A stretch of DNA of 61,888 nt from CAZVON01 sp964628435. GTDB taxonomy: Bacteria > Patescibacteriota > Microgenomatia > Levybacterales > UBA12049. Location of the stretch: NCBI GenBank assembly GCA_964628435.1, contig CAZVON010000005.1, forward strand, positions 1-61,888. The letters run 5' to 3'. A model generated the notes under the pieces. The model was given only the letters and a program-made list of their open reading frames with translations, made no database searches and had not been told where the DNA came from. The translations under genes and the position numbers were made by a program. Of the stretch, positions 26,901-35,911 are shown in pieces (the stretch's first letter is position 1; each line of letters begins with the position of its first letter).

Positions 26901-29900
26901 TATGCCGGCACTGCGGCACAAGCCAACAGTATTATTGTAGGTGGAAACGTTGGGATTGGAACAACAGCCAATCAAGCCGATTCATTGGAAGTATTCCAGA
27001 GTAAAAACGTCACAAATGGCCAAGGAATCATTGGTTCTTATGATTTATCTAATGAGTCAAACAGGGGTGGAGCAATCATGTTAGGTGGACTATACCAACC
27101 TAATTCCTATACCGGAGGAGCTATTATTCATGCAGTCAAACTTAACGGAACTTCTGGAAATTATTCATTTGGCTTGGCATTTAACACACGCGTTTCAGGC
27201 GATGCTGGAGGAGCGTTTCCAGAGCGCATGAGAATAACCTACGATGGAAATGTAGGAATTGCTACTACAACTCCCAATGCAAAACTTGACGTAATAAGCA
27301 CACTTGGTACCTCTCCTGCAGCAAGTATCTCAGGACGAACTGCCTTTGCAGCCTTGGTAGTTGACAATCTAAATACTACTCCAGGCACTAGCTTAGGCGA
27401 CATCTTCGCTGCTTCAGCTTCTGGAACCAATCGCTTTGTGATAAGAAATAACGGTGATATTGGAATCGGAACAGCACTCCCTGCAAATAAACTCGATATC
27501 TTTGAAAACGGTAACAGAACACTCAGTCTCACAACTTCTTTGCTTACACTCAATGGAACCGGTGGGGTAAATCAACCTGTCTTTAAACTTGGTTTAGACG
27601 GTACTGTAAGAATTGAGTTAACTTCTACAGCTTCGGATACATTTGGGATTCAGAAAGTTGGAGAAAGCGCAAGCTTTGAATTCGTTGCTGGATCTACACC
27701 AATATTCCGCCAACCTGTTGCAGGACGACCACTCACCTTCCAGGTAGCAGGCACTACCGAACGCATGCGCATTGACACAAGTGGTAATGTAGGTATCGGC
27801 ACAACTTCTCCAGTTGGAGTATTACATGTAACAGGTATAGCAGCAGGCAACGCAGCCATGATTCTGAACAACGCAGGAAGTGTAGGCGACATCTTCACAG
27901 CCTCAGCATCAGCAACCAATCGCTTCGTGATTACCAATACAGGCAATGTGGGAATTAACAATACCATTCCCACTGCAACACTTGACATCCGAGCAAATCC
28001 CTCAACTGGAGGAACTATTGCAGTTGCCTCAGCTTCAGGCACTACCTCCTTTGCCACAATGGTGGTAAACAATAACTCAACCCTTGGCGACATCTTCACA
28101 GCCTCAGCCTCTGGAAATCCACGGTTTACAATAAGAAACAGCGGGTACGTTGGCATTAATACCACTCTTCCTACAGCAATGCTACAGATAAACACCGCGG
28201 GCGAGGATGGCCCAGATGCTCTTATCCTTCGAGACACAAAAAATAGTGGAAGCGCGCGATTCTACTTTACCGCGCCTCTTGGCAGCGCACCAGACTTAAA
28301 TATAGCAGCTAATAGAATATGGTTTTCAGACACAGGTGGAGGCATTTATTTTGGTGGAGCATCGGCCAAAGATCAAACTTCCGCATACTTTACTCTAGCC
28401 AGTAACACCGCGACAACACAGGCTCAGAATATAGTGATTAAAAGTAATGTCGCAAACACCGAAATATTTACCGGCGGCTACAATCAAAACACCATCCTAC
28501 GGCCATATAGCTCGTCTTATGATTTGGTTATCCAAGACGCGTCCAGCAATGCACTTGTCACGGTTAAATCTGCTGGAAATGTCGGGATTGGTTCTACCTC
28601 TCCAATTGGACTCTTGAATGTAACAGGTGCCCCAACTGGAAAAGCATTGACGATCTTTGATGCTACTCACACGGTTGGTACTTTACAAGACATATTTACT
28701 GCTTCCCAATCCGGAGTAACCAAGTTTACCCTAAGTGGCATCGGCACCAAAGCAGTAGCTTCTGTTTCTGCCAATACCTCTTTTGCCGCGGCTTTAATAA
28801 ATAACGCGGGTTCGGGAGACTTACTTGCAGCATCCGCATCTGGAGTAGCGCGGTTTTCGGTAAATAACAGAGATCTTGTAGTGAATGGACATACAAATAA
28901 TAAATCAATATCAAGCCTTAACAAAGTATTCGTTTATGATACAACCAAAGACATCGATGGGGGCCGTTGGACAGATGATGAGCGAGCCAGGTCTTCCTCC
29001 TGGTACAGCGAATCGCTCAATTCCTCAACCCGCGGCTCCACCCGCCCCTTCCCTAAAAAAGCAATTCTTGTAGTAACCAACCAAACACCTTCCACCCTTG
29101 ATATTTATGATGCCAAAGACAACTTGTTATGGATGCAGTTTCAACGAGGAGCAACCAACATGATTGATACAGCCAATATTACTGCCGTATATGCTTTAAA
29201 TGGACGCATCTATGCAGGTACTACAACTGGAGGATACTACACCATCGATTTTATTGCAGACAGAGCAATTAACCTTTCGGGTAACCACTGGTATTACCAA
29301 GGGACTATCGCTCAACGAAACGGCAGTAAAAGCTTTTATAAAATTAGCGCGATGGCCCTTACCAGTGCTGCTGTGAATGATATCAGCGCTGCGGTAATTA
29401 ATGGCAAAACCTACGTAGCCTTGGCAACCAATGGAGGCACCAACGGATCAGTAATACTTGTGAATGAAACCGATCAAAAAATTACCAATTTTGGCCCGGC
29501 TTCTCGTAAGTCAACATCTGTAGTTCTTACACGAGATGACACTTTATACGCGACCATTGCCGATGCCGCAACACCAACCAACTACGCGATAAAAGTTAAA
29601 TATAATGCGTCAACTGCATCTGGAAATAATCAACTGTTTTCAGCAGTGTATGGCAATATTAGCGCAACCAACTACGGAGCAACAACAACCGATAATAATA
29701 CATTTGCCAGTTTGTCGTTTAATGTCGGCCCTGCTCCTATTGATGCTACTACCATCGCGAGTAACAGCGCGCTATTTGTCACCCCCGGTACCTCAACAGT
29801 TGATGGAAAATCAAATACTATTTACGCGGGAACCAGCGACAACTTATTGGTTATTCAAGAAAAAAGAGGAAACGAAGCAAGCGGGTCTGCCAAATACTAC

Positions 29901-32900
29901 ACGACAAATTATATAACCGAGGACATGGTTGGCGATATACGCGGGATGTGGCCAATGACTGAAGCATCTGGAGATATCGCAGACGCATCGCCAAAAGCGC
30001 TCACGAGTTTAACAACAAATGGTGGTGTTACCTACTCGGTTTCTGCGGTTCGAGGAACAGGCGTTACGCTTAATGGATCAACCGGATACTTTTCCTGTAC
30101 GGACGCAAACTGTGGAGGTGGGGTAAAAATGTTTGATAGCGCAGCTGCTTTCTCGATTGGCACCTGGTTTAAGCTAGGCAATACCGGAGCAAATGGAACT
30201 TTGATTTCTAAAGGCGGTTGGGGTACTGGAAGCGATGCTGGGGTTTCCTTAGAAAGAACAAGCGGGAATAAGTTCAGGATGTATGTTGCCAATACGTCAA
30301 CCAATGCCCTTACTACAGACTATATGGAGACAACCAACGCGATTACCGATACTGGCTCTTGGCATCATATTGCTGCAACCTATGATGCAGGTACTATTAT
30401 TCTATACATAGATGGTCAAATAGTGGCTCAATCAAAAACCGGAACGATTCCAACAACGGTAGCAAATACAACCGGAGAGTTTCGAATTGGCAATGTGGTC
30501 CTCGATGGTGCTAGCGCACGCTATTTTAACGGCAGTTTAGATGAAGCTTTTTATACTGCTGCACTCCTTTCCCCCTCTCAAGTACACCATTTGTATCAAG
30601 TTGGTTACAGAGCATTGCAAAATCATACCGCGAATACGCTGCGCGGATTCTCGGTTGGCGCGGACAATCATCAAAAATTAAACGCGGCATATAGCGTAAC
30701 CAACGCGGTTGCCGCAGACATGGAAAAAGGAATGATCTACGCGGCAACCAACGGAACCACTGGCGTGTCGGTCTTTGGCATGGATTCTGATTCACTGCTT
30801 GACTTATATTCCACATCCGCGCCCGATGAAAATGGCGCTACATTTGGATCAAATATTGTTAATTCTGTTTCGGTAAGCAAAGGCTATGGATATGGAAACA
30901 TCATTGGCATAGGATTTACTGACGGCGCGTGGATGGAAACAAACGACACTCCTTATAAAGACTTCTTAGCCCAAAGCTATAATCCATTTGGGGCATCGCT
31001 TACTCAATCCACATTAAATGTTGATACCACGCTTCGGGTGGTGAATCAAATTGGTTCACGCATTGCGTCGACATCAGGAAGTATTGAGACAAGTTTTCCA
31101 TTTTTTGCAGAAACATTTAAAGTCGACTCATACGGTAATTTCCTCGCCAGGTCTCTTATTAACTCAACAACAGCTATGCAATTTCAGGATTCAATTGGTA
31201 CCACGATATTTAATGTCGATACCACCAACGGCCGAATTGGCATTGGCACCACTACACCAAGTTTTAAGCTCGATCTGACCGATAGCCAAAGCTCAACCGC
31301 AGCAGCACAAATTGTAAACTCAAGCAGCAATACCGATGCTGATGGACTTATTATTAAACTCGGCAACACAAGCACCACTGCTGTTGCGTCTAGCAATCAT
31401 TTCATAAGCTTTGAAACCAATGGCATTGGGATTGTTGGATCAGTCCAAGGCAATGGTGGAAAAGGGGTAACGTATGCCACCTCTGGTATTGCTGACTTTG
31501 CTGAGTATCTGCCCAAAGACGAAAATACGACTATTGAATTTGGAACAGTCGTGTGCCTTGATACCACTGGCACGGTATTCCCGTGTGATTCTTCCAGCAA
31601 AAATTTAATAGGAGTCGCCTCTGAAAGACCAGCATTCTTAGGAGGAGAAAATAACGGCAACAAATCAATCGCTGTTGGGTTAGTTGGACAAGTAGAAACC
31701 CGCGTGTCTACAGAAAGTGGAGCTATTCAACCTGGTGATCCACTCTCCGTAAGCACAATCCACGGAGTTGCGGCAAAAGCAACGGGCGCTGGACAGATTA
31801 TTGGAAAAGCTCTTGCTTCTTTCGACGGAGCAGCTGAAGGAAAGATTTATGTATTAGTCCAGCCATCCTGGTACGATCCACAGGCCTATATCGCGGACTC
31901 TGGCGAGTTTGTGATTGCCAATGGCCTTACTGATCCTGGCATCTCTATTCCATCTTCGGTTGGACCGTTTGTCTTAAAAACTCCATTTGGCGAAACCATT
32001 AATCGAATTGCTGGATTTTCGGAGGCTGTTATTGCTAATCTAAAAGCTGGTTCTATCCAAGCAGAAACCATTGCCACAAAAACGCTTGCCATCAATGGCC
32101 GCCCCATTAAAGAGTATGTCGAACAAACAGTCGCTGATATACTAAATACTAAATACTCTCCTCGGGGCGAAGCGGGCCAAATACCAAATACTTTTGTCTC
32201 TCCCATACAAGAAACCGAAGTTGTAAAGACAAACGTTATTTCTCCGCTTTCTTCTGATTCTGTAGTGGTAAATGGCAAGCTTACTATCCGTCATCCCGAA
32301 CTTGACTCGGAATCTGTAAATTCTTCGGATTCTGCTCGCAATGACTTAACACTGGAAGTACAAGGCAGTGCAAGCATCAGCGGCGCACTCAGCGCGGATC
32401 AGCTCTCAATCCGTGAAAATCTAGACGCAAGCAACGCAAGTCTTAGTGGCACTTTGCGAGCCAAAAAGATTATCGCGGACGAAATAGAAGGATTAACAGT
32501 AAAATCAGCAACAATCGCAGCAAATTATATTACAAACATAACCAATGTATATCAAAATACATCAACTGAAAGCTCAGCATTATCAGATAATTCGAGCACT
32601 TTTAATCCTCAAAATCCAGATAACAGAAGCTTATTAAGTTTTTCCAACATCGAAACAAACTATATGGATATTGCTACTATGTCTGGCATGTTTGCCCGCC
32701 TTGACTCGCTTACGGCGAGGCAGGGCACATTTACCCAAGGACTCATGGCATTTGGCCCAACAACACTCTCTGACACCAGCGTCGTTGGACAATTCTCGAT
32801 AGGAACGTCTTTAATTCTTGGGCAAAACTCCATAAATACACTTGGTAGCGATCTAGAGATTCAACCGCTAAAACAAGGCGGGATTTCTTTCCTTAGCGGG

Positions 32901-33443
32901 AAAGTGCGAATTGATATTGATGGGAACCTGCAAGTGGGCGGAAGCGCAATGTTTGCGAAAGATGTGAGTGTAAAAGGAACACTCTCGGCAGATATTATTA
33001 GTCCTCTACCCGATTCGGACCTGGTAGTAAAGCTTGGGACTAATAAGACAAATGAGTCTTATGAGACAAATTCCAAATTCGAAATTCAAAATTCCAGTGG
33101 AAGCGGTGTGCTTGCTATTAACCAACTTGGAGACTTAATTGCGTCTGGCGCCGCAACCTTCAATAAACTTAACCTTACCCTTACTGATCCTGTATACGCT
33201 CTGTCTGGTAACGAAATTATCGCGACAAGCTCTGCTGGAATTGCCACCATTAGCGCTCAAAGAAGCGAAGTAACCATTAAAACACCTTTTGTTACCGATA
33301 AATCGCTTATTTATATAACACCACGCTCAAACACGAATAGCTCATTATACTTATTGCGCCAAGTGCCTAAAGAGTCTTTTACTGTTGGTATTGGCACAAG
33401 ACCGATTAGCGATGTGCTGTTTAATTGGCTGATTATTAATTAA
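23919..33443 (+). CDS. Giant surface protein: two recombinase-type DNA-binding domains, TM helix, tail-fibre repeats, LamG and peptidase-G2-like domain
   Basis: 3174 residues (with an N gap). Residues ~1-100 and ~115-230 each resemble the N-terminal SAM-like core-binding domain of XerC/D-type recombinases (ATVKNYKADVGQFIRWFE; RHLSSLRKFFEFLKLEG; second copy KLTIKNYIIDIQQFRKWA, SINRKLSSLRKYFGWAQ). No catalytic Arg/Tyr domain follows. A membrane helix at ~382-404 (VSVLAIFLVIIGYGIY) separates this from a long extracellular part: FQGRLTDASDNPI opening domain, about ten GNVGIGTT(S/L)P repeats, a LamG/concanavalin-like domain (~2070-2225; GSWHHIAATYDAGTIILYIDG), and an ADFAEYLPKDENTTIEFGTVVCLD region (~2520-2650) resembling peptidase G2 intramolecular chaperones of tail spikes. 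Several linkers (IPNTL, YQILNTKYSSG, RHPELDSESV) come from dispersed repeats. Probably an adhesin. Confidence 0.82.
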   Translation: MHLLQEFVNYLLSAKKKPSKATVKNYKADVGQFIRWFEQHHTKSFSPIVISASTIDLYKNLKANDQQSYQILSPRSLERHLSSLRKFFEFLKLEGHIPFSPFDIPHTKHHIPNTDPWHLRDFKNYLYVSNASKLTIKNYIIDIQQFRKWAQTVIGYAYEDTLSEKEVLQKLDXXXXYKNRLFNENKLFPASINRKLSSLRKYFGWAQTEGLVSIIAKDSTVDTTYQILNTKYSSGSHKSQVIGNFKNENSSTIQSNQLDPSYSPLPPLRLFQKLTKGINALFDHGVIIPLAKAIEHLEYHSFRLGWKSLFTKAQNANLKIQSARWPRKLKESILDTKYHIPNTLKEFYTPLPTPTANLPFHKIVLHHVRQTRPDWYRRYQEQGIVIYFQVSVLAIFLVIIGYGIYKNFYEESKDKQALAVAGSPTGPLRELSFQGRLTDASDNPITSSTALRFLLYNDLTATSAANAQTLLWQEVVTVTPDTDGIFSAILGNDVAIGQQLFATQSAMYLAVSVGQTAELSPRQQIATVPYALNSDVLQGMLPITDAGQTTNTNTVLALNSSGQLVIPGASTTTITQTNGQITLTAKTLVLNTASNTHIEISPNGSGSVGINTSSPQGKLDVNSNLGTSPAATIGARTSYAALVVDNWLTTGDIFTASASGTNRFVIRNNGNVGVGTTLPAAPLHVANTLTVSTSYASMMVQPTGTSTFAGAAGGTYLGVNAATFNCGLGGDSILNGLDIQQNGTSYFSVGNYAGTCGTYVRTGNIYVTSGNGIGIPATSTLFTLNNASSATLVVAGYTPGGTNAYLRLSESAWSGASTGTMLGINSASGFTGSLIDAQANGTTRFRVQAEGNVGIGTTSPVGVLHVTGIAAGNAAMILNNAGSVGDIFTASASATNRFVITNTGNVGINNTIPTATLDIRANPSTGGTIAVASASGTTSFATMVVNNNSTLGDIFTASASGNPRFTIRNSGSVGIGTTLPANRLDVNGSAAFGTYAGTAAQANSIIVGGNVGIGTTANQADSLEVFQSKNVTNGQGIIGSYDLSNESNRGGAIMLGGLYQPNSYTGGAIIHAVKLNGTSGNYSFGLAFNTRVSGDAGGAFPERMRITYDGNVGIATTTPNAKLDVISTLGTSPAASISGRTAFAALVVDNLNTTPGTSLGDIFAASASGTNRFVIRNNGDIGIGTALPANKLDIFENGNRTLSLTTSLLTLNGTGGVNQPVFKLGLDGTVRIELTSTASDTFGIQKVGESASFEFVAGSTPIFRQPVAGRPLTFQVAGTTERMRIDTSGNVGIGTTSPVGVLHVTGIAAGNAAMILNNAGSVGDIFTASASATNRFVITNTGNVGINNTIPTATLDIRANPSTGGTIAVASASGTTSFATMVVNNNSTLGDIFTASASGNPRFTIRNSGYVGINTTLPTAMLQINTAGEDGPDALILRDTKNSGSARFYFTAPLGSAPDLNIAANRIWFSDTGGGIYFGGASAKDQTSAYFTLASNTATTQAQNIVIKSNVANTEIFTGGYNQNTILRPYSSSYDLVIQDASSNALVTVKSAGNVGIGSTSPIGLLNVTGAPTGKALTIFDATHTVGTLQDIFTASQSGVTKFTLSGIGTKAVASVSANTSFAAALINNAGSGDLLAASASGVARFSVNNRDLVVNGHTNNKSISSLNKVFVYDTTKDIDGGRWTDDERARSSSWYSESLNSSTRGSTRPFPKKAILVVTNQTPSTLDIYDAKDNLLWMQFQRGATNMIDTANITAVYALNGRIYAGTTTGGYYTIDFIADRAINLSGNHWYYQGTIAQRNGSKSFYKISAMALTSAAVNDISAAVINGKTYVALATNGGTNGSVILVNETDQKITNFGPASRKSTSVVLTRDDTLYATIADAATPTNYAIKVKYNASTASGNNQLFSAVYGNISATNYGATTTDNNTFASLSFNVGPAPIDATTIASNSALFVTPGTSTVDGKSNTIYAGTSDNLLVIQEKRGNEASGSAKYYTTNYITEDMVGDIRGMWPMTEASGDIADASPKALTSLTTNGGVTYSVSAVRGTGVTLNGSTGYFSCTDANCGGGVKMFDSAAAFSIGTWFKLGNTGANGTLISKGGWGTGSDAGVSLERTSGNKFRMYVANTSTNALTTDYMETTNAITDTGSWHHIAATYDAGTIILYIDGQIVAQSKTGTIPTTVANTTGEFRIGNVVLDGASARYFNGSLDEAFYTAALLSPSQVHHLYQVGYRALQNHTANTLRGFSVGADNHQKLNAAYSVTNAVAADMEKGMIYAATNGTTGVSVFGMDSDSLLDLYSTSAPDENGATFGSNIVNSVSVSKGYGYGNIIGIGFTDGAWMETNDTPYKDFLAQSYNPFGASLTQSTLNVDTTLRVVNQIGSRIASTSGSIETSFPFFAETFKVDSYGNFLARSLINSTTAMQFQDSIGTTIFNVDTTNGRIGIGTTTPSFKLDLTDSQSSTAAAQIVNSSSNTDADGLIIKLGNTSTTAVASSNHFISFETNGIGIVGSVQGNGGKGVTYATSGIADFAEYLPKDENTTIEFGTVVCLDTTGTVFPCDSSSKNLIGVASERPAFLGGENNGNKSIAVGLVGQVETRVSTESGAIQPGDPLSVSTIHGVAAKATGAGQIIGKALASFDGAAEGKIYVLVQPSWYDPQAYIADSGEFVIANGLTDPGISIPSSVGPFVLKTPFGETINRIAGFSEAVIANLKAGSIQAETIATKTLAINGRPIKEYVEQTVADILNTKYSPRGEAGQIPNTFVSPIQETEVVKTNVISPLSSDSVVVNGKLTIRHPELDSESVNSSDSARNDLTLEVQGSASISGALSADQLSIRENLDASNASLSGTLRAKKIIADEIEGLTVKSATIAANYITNITNVYQNTSTESSALSDNSSTFNPQNPDNRSLLSFSNIETNYMDIATMSGMFARLDSLTARQGTFTQGLMAFGPTTLSDTSVVGQFSIGTSLILGQNSINTLGSDLEIQPLKQGGISFLSGKVRIDIDGNLQVGGSAMFAKDVSVKGTLSADIISPLPDSDLVVKLGTNKTNESYETNSKFEIQNSSGSGVLAINQLGDLIASGAATFNKLNLTLTDPVYALSGNEIIATSSAGIATISAQRSEVTIKTPFVTDKSLIYITPRSNTNSSLYLLRQVPKESFTVGIGTRPISDVLFNWLIIN
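24437..24446. other. Assembly gap (10 N)
   Basis: Ten Ns within the second recombinase-type domain of the giant gene; length and frame across it are not certain. Confidence 1.
26469..26830 (+). repeat. 362-bp direct repeat in the giant gene, copy A
   Basis: By eye identical to 27783-28144 (offset 1314 bp) over the whole length. Encodes GNVGIGTTSPVGVLHVTG through ASGNPRFTIRNSG. Confidence 0.9.
27783..28144 (+). repeat. 362-bp direct repeat in the giant gene, copy B
   Basis: Second copy of the block at 26469-26830; the flanks differ (next residues YVGINTTLP versus SVGIGTTLP). Confidence 0.9.
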
Positions 33444-33462
33444 AGATTTTCGGAGGGTCTGC

Positions 33463-33493
33463 GGAATAAAAATTGCTAAGCAATTTTTATTCC
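33463..33493. terminator. Perfect 14-bp palindrome after the giant gene
   Basis: GGAATAAAAATTGC (33463-33476), TAA loop, GCAATTTTTATTCC (33480-33493). AT-rich arms; may act as a bidirectional terminator. It abuts the -35 box of the next gene directly, so it could also be an operator. Confidence 0.55.
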
Positions 33494-33522
33494 TTGACAT
33501 TATACCAAGCTGTATTTAACAT
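33494..33522 (+). promoter_or_regulatory. Promoter for the O-antigen-ligase-like gene
   Basis: TTGACA (33494-33499), 17-nt spacer, TAACAT (33517-33522), ATG at 33536. A second -10 candidate TATACT lies at 33526-33531. Confidence 0.5.
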
Positions 33523-33535
33523 AGGTATACTTACT

Positions 33536-35677
33536 ATGAATGGGAAAAACGAAGCTACGAAGTATTTTGAAAATATTACGGTTGTTATAACCGGTATTTT
33601 TCTCTTAGCCTTTCCTCTTTTTATGCTCACCTCTACAACAGATGTATTTGTTTTGCCTAAGCAAATACTGCTTGGTGGCGTGACGCTTCTTTTACTAGTC
33701 CTGCATGGCGGCAAAATGATCGCGCAAAAGAGTGTAAAACTTACCCGCACTCCTTTTGACGTTCCTCTTATTCTATTTACAGTATGTGCATTTTTATCGA
33801 GCCTACTTTCTGTGAATCGAGCGGATTCTCTGATTGCTTTTGTTGGATTGCTTCTCGCAATACTCCTTTACTTTATTATTACTAACACAATAAAAACAGA
33901 GAATCAGACTGTCTTTGCGATCTCTTCGGTAATAGTTAGCGCTTGTGTTCTTTCTTTGCTAACTATTCTTTCTTTTTTTAAAATATATATTCTTCCCTTT
34001 GAATTTACCAAAGCCTTATCTTTTTCGCCTCTTGGTTCTCTGCTGGACCAAGCCATTTATATAGCAATTGTCTTGCCTCTTTCTCTTTCTTTTGCCTACC
34101 CGCTTCTAAAAACAAGACATCCAAAAGAATTCAGTGGTCAAATGCTTGCAGGACTAATTACATCAATTATTATCGCAATGGGTCTTTTTATAACAGCTTA
34201 CCAGTTGGTAAAACCTGCCACTGGGCCCAGTCAGCTTACTATTTTGCCATTTGAACATGGATTTCAAACCGCGTTCGCGGCCATATCTCAGGATACCGGA
34301 AGACTTGCCCAGGGATTTTTCTTTGGCAGCGGCTTTGGCACGTATTTTACCGACTTTGCCAGATTTAAGGCAGTGAGTTATAATGTACATCCTACTCTGT
34401 GGTCGTTTACCTTTTTTAGATCATCAAGTTTTGTACTGGAAATTTTAGCCACAACTGGTATTTTAGGTCTTGCCGCATTTTTATTTCTAGCGGTAAGGCT
34501 CCTAAAAAATTCCTTTGCGAAAAAAACTCATGGGATTTTTGGAAAAACTGCCAAAAATCCAGTCGCGGTGTCGGTGGTGTTTGGCTTTCTTGCTTGCGTT
34601 ATTCTTCCTTTTGGATTTACAACGTATACCTTGTTTTTTATCCTGTTAGCCATCTACGCGGCAGCCCAAGTTTTACAAGATGACGAGCAGTATTTTGACA
34701 TAGAACTTCATTTTGTCGCGTTTAAAAAAGGAATTATCCCCCTGTCTACTACGCCAGCGTCTGCGGATAAAATGATGAGCAAACTTCTGCCATCAATATT
34801 TTTTGGGCTATTCGTGGTAATTGCAGCGGTACTTGGATATCAGATAATCCAGTTTGTCCGCTCTGATATTGCGCTTCAAAACTCTTTAATTGCAGCTCAA
34901 ACAAATGGGATGCAGTCGTATCAACTGCAAAATCAAGCACTGACAATATTTCCCTATCGAGATCTGTACCACAGAGTTTTTGCCCAAACCAATCTTGCGT
35001 TGGCAAACAACTTGGCCGCGCAACAACAACCTAATGCAACCGTGAGTGCTGAAACGCAACAAACGATTGCTCAACTTGTACAACAATCTATTAATGCTGC
35101 CAGAAGAGCGACTGCTATATCTTCCCAAACTGCTTTAAATTGGGAAAACTTAAGCAGTATCTACCGTAATATGATTGGCTATGGGCAAAACGCGGAAAAC
35201 TTCGCAATTTTAGCTTCCCAACAAGCAATTGTCTTAAATCCAAATAATCCTCAAGGATACCTTAACTTAGGAGGCATTTACTACCAACTTGGGCAATGGG
35301 ACAACGCGCAGCGACAATTTCAGATTGCTCTTAACTTAAAACCTGACTTCGCAAACGCGTATTATAATCTTGGCCACGCGTTAGAAAGCAAAGGAGATTT
35401 ACCAGGAGCCGTTACCCAATACGAAACAGTTAAATCGTTAGTTTCCGCAGACTCACAAAGCCTTGCCAAAATTAGTCAAGAAATTGATACCCTCAAGGGT
35501 AAGATTGAATCAGAAAAGGTGAACGCGCAAAACGCACAAATACAGCAAACCTCAGATAATCAACAACCACTGGGCATTAACACTCCCAAAAACCAACTTC
35601 CCCAACAAAATCCGCCAGTAAAAATCCCAGGGCCTAGTGGAGCAGTACCCTCTCCCTCTCCCACCCCGACACCATAA
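33536..35677 (+). CDS. O-antigen-ligase/Wzy-like membrane protein with C-terminal TPR repeats
   Basis: About 713 residues from MNGKNEATKYFENITVVITG; an upstream TTG overlaps the promoter. Around ten to twelve membrane helices in the first ~370 residues with the pattern of the O-antigen ligase family (extracellular loop with GSGFGTYFTDFARFK), a membrane helix at ~430, then TPR repeats (NPQGYLNLGGIYYQLGQWDNAQRQFQIALNLKPDFANAYYNL region) and a Pro-rich tail. Such fusions of glycan ligase and TPR are common in Patescibacteria. Probably joins glycan chains to a carrier or a surface protein. It follows the giant adhesin, so protein glycosylation is a reasonable guess, not proof. Confidence 0.82.
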   Translation: MNGKNEATKYFENITVVITGIFLLAFPLFMLTSTTDVFVLPKQILLGGVTLLLLVLHGGKMIAQKSVKLTRTPFDVPLILFTVCAFLSSLLSVNRADSLIAFVGLLLAILLYFIITNTIKTENQTVFAISSVIVSACVLSLLTILSFFKIYILPFEFTKALSFSPLGSLLDQAIYIAIVLPLSLSFAYPLLKTRHPKEFSGQMLAGLITSIIIAMGLFITAYQLVKPATGPSQLTILPFEHGFQTAFAAISQDTGRLAQGFFFGSGFGTYFTDFARFKAVSYNVHPTLWSFTFFRSSSFVLEILATTGILGLAAFLFLAVRLLKNSFAKKTHGIFGKTAKNPVAVSVVFGFLACVILPFGFTTYTLFFILLAIYAAAQVLQDDEQYFDIELHFVAFKKGIIPLSTTPASADKMMSKLLPSIFFGLFVVIAAVLGYQIIQFVRSDIALQNSLIAAQTNGMQSYQLQNQALTIFPYRDLYHRVFAQTNLALANNLAAQQQPNATVSAETQQTIAQLVQQSINAARRATAISSQTALNWENLSSIYRNMIGYGQNAENFAILASQQAIVLNPNNPQGYLNLGGIYYQLGQWDNAQRQFQIALNLKPDFANAYYNLGHALESKGDLPGAVTQYETVKSLVSADSQSLAKISQEIDTLKGKIESEKVNAQNAQIQQTSDNQQPLGINTPKNQLPQQNPPVKIPGPSGAVPSPSPTPTP

Positions 35678-35680
35678 ATA

Positions 35681-35714
35681 GTATGTAGTATTTTGTATCT
35701 AGTATTTAGTATGA
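35681..35714. repeat. TAGTATTTTGTATCTAGTAT spacer repeat
   Basis: Another copy of the aaatactaaatac family in minus orientation between the TPR protein and the tRNA pair. Confidence 0.65.
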
Positions 35715-35761
35715 TAAAATTCTTTTTATAGTAAATCCAGAATACTCTACTTTATATAACA

Positions 35762-35834
35762 GGGCCTGTAGCTCATCTGGTAGAGCGTTGCATTCGCATT
35801 GCAAAGGCAAGGGGTTCGATTCCCCTCGGGTCCA
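35762..35834 (+). tRNA. tRNA-Ala (anticodon CGC)
   Basis: Acceptor GGGCCTG pairs with CGGGTCC including the G3-U70 alanine identity pair; D arm GCTC/GAGC; anticodon stem TTGCA/TGCAA with loop TTCGCAT; T arm AGGGG-TTCGATT-CCCCT; discriminator A; no encoded CCA. Confidence 0.94.
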
Positions 35835-35838
35835 CAAT

Positions 35839-35911
35839 GGGCTCGTGGCGTAACGGTGAACGCGCCTCGATGGCATCGAGGAGATTAGGGGTTCGATTCC
35901 CCTCGGGTCCA
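35839..35911 (+). tRNA. tRNA-Ala (anticodon GGC)
   Basis: Acceptor GGGCTCG pairs with CGGGTCC, again with G3-U70; D arm GCGT/ACGC; anticodon stem CCTCG/CGAGG with loop ATGGCAT; T arm and 3' end identical to the preceding tRNA-Ala, from which only 4 bp separate it. Confidence 0.94.

Noticed and set aside
26459..28237. Minus-strand frames opposite the giant gene (108 and 195 codons)
   Set aside because: They mirror the repeated coding sequence and duplicate along with it; low-complexity Val/Pro products.
25700..31300. Regularly spaced GTNGGNATTGGNAC repeats, CRISPR-like spacing at first glance
   Set aside because: They encode the VGIGTT motif in one long open frame, with variable spacing and degenerate copies; no CRISPR repeat or cas gene.
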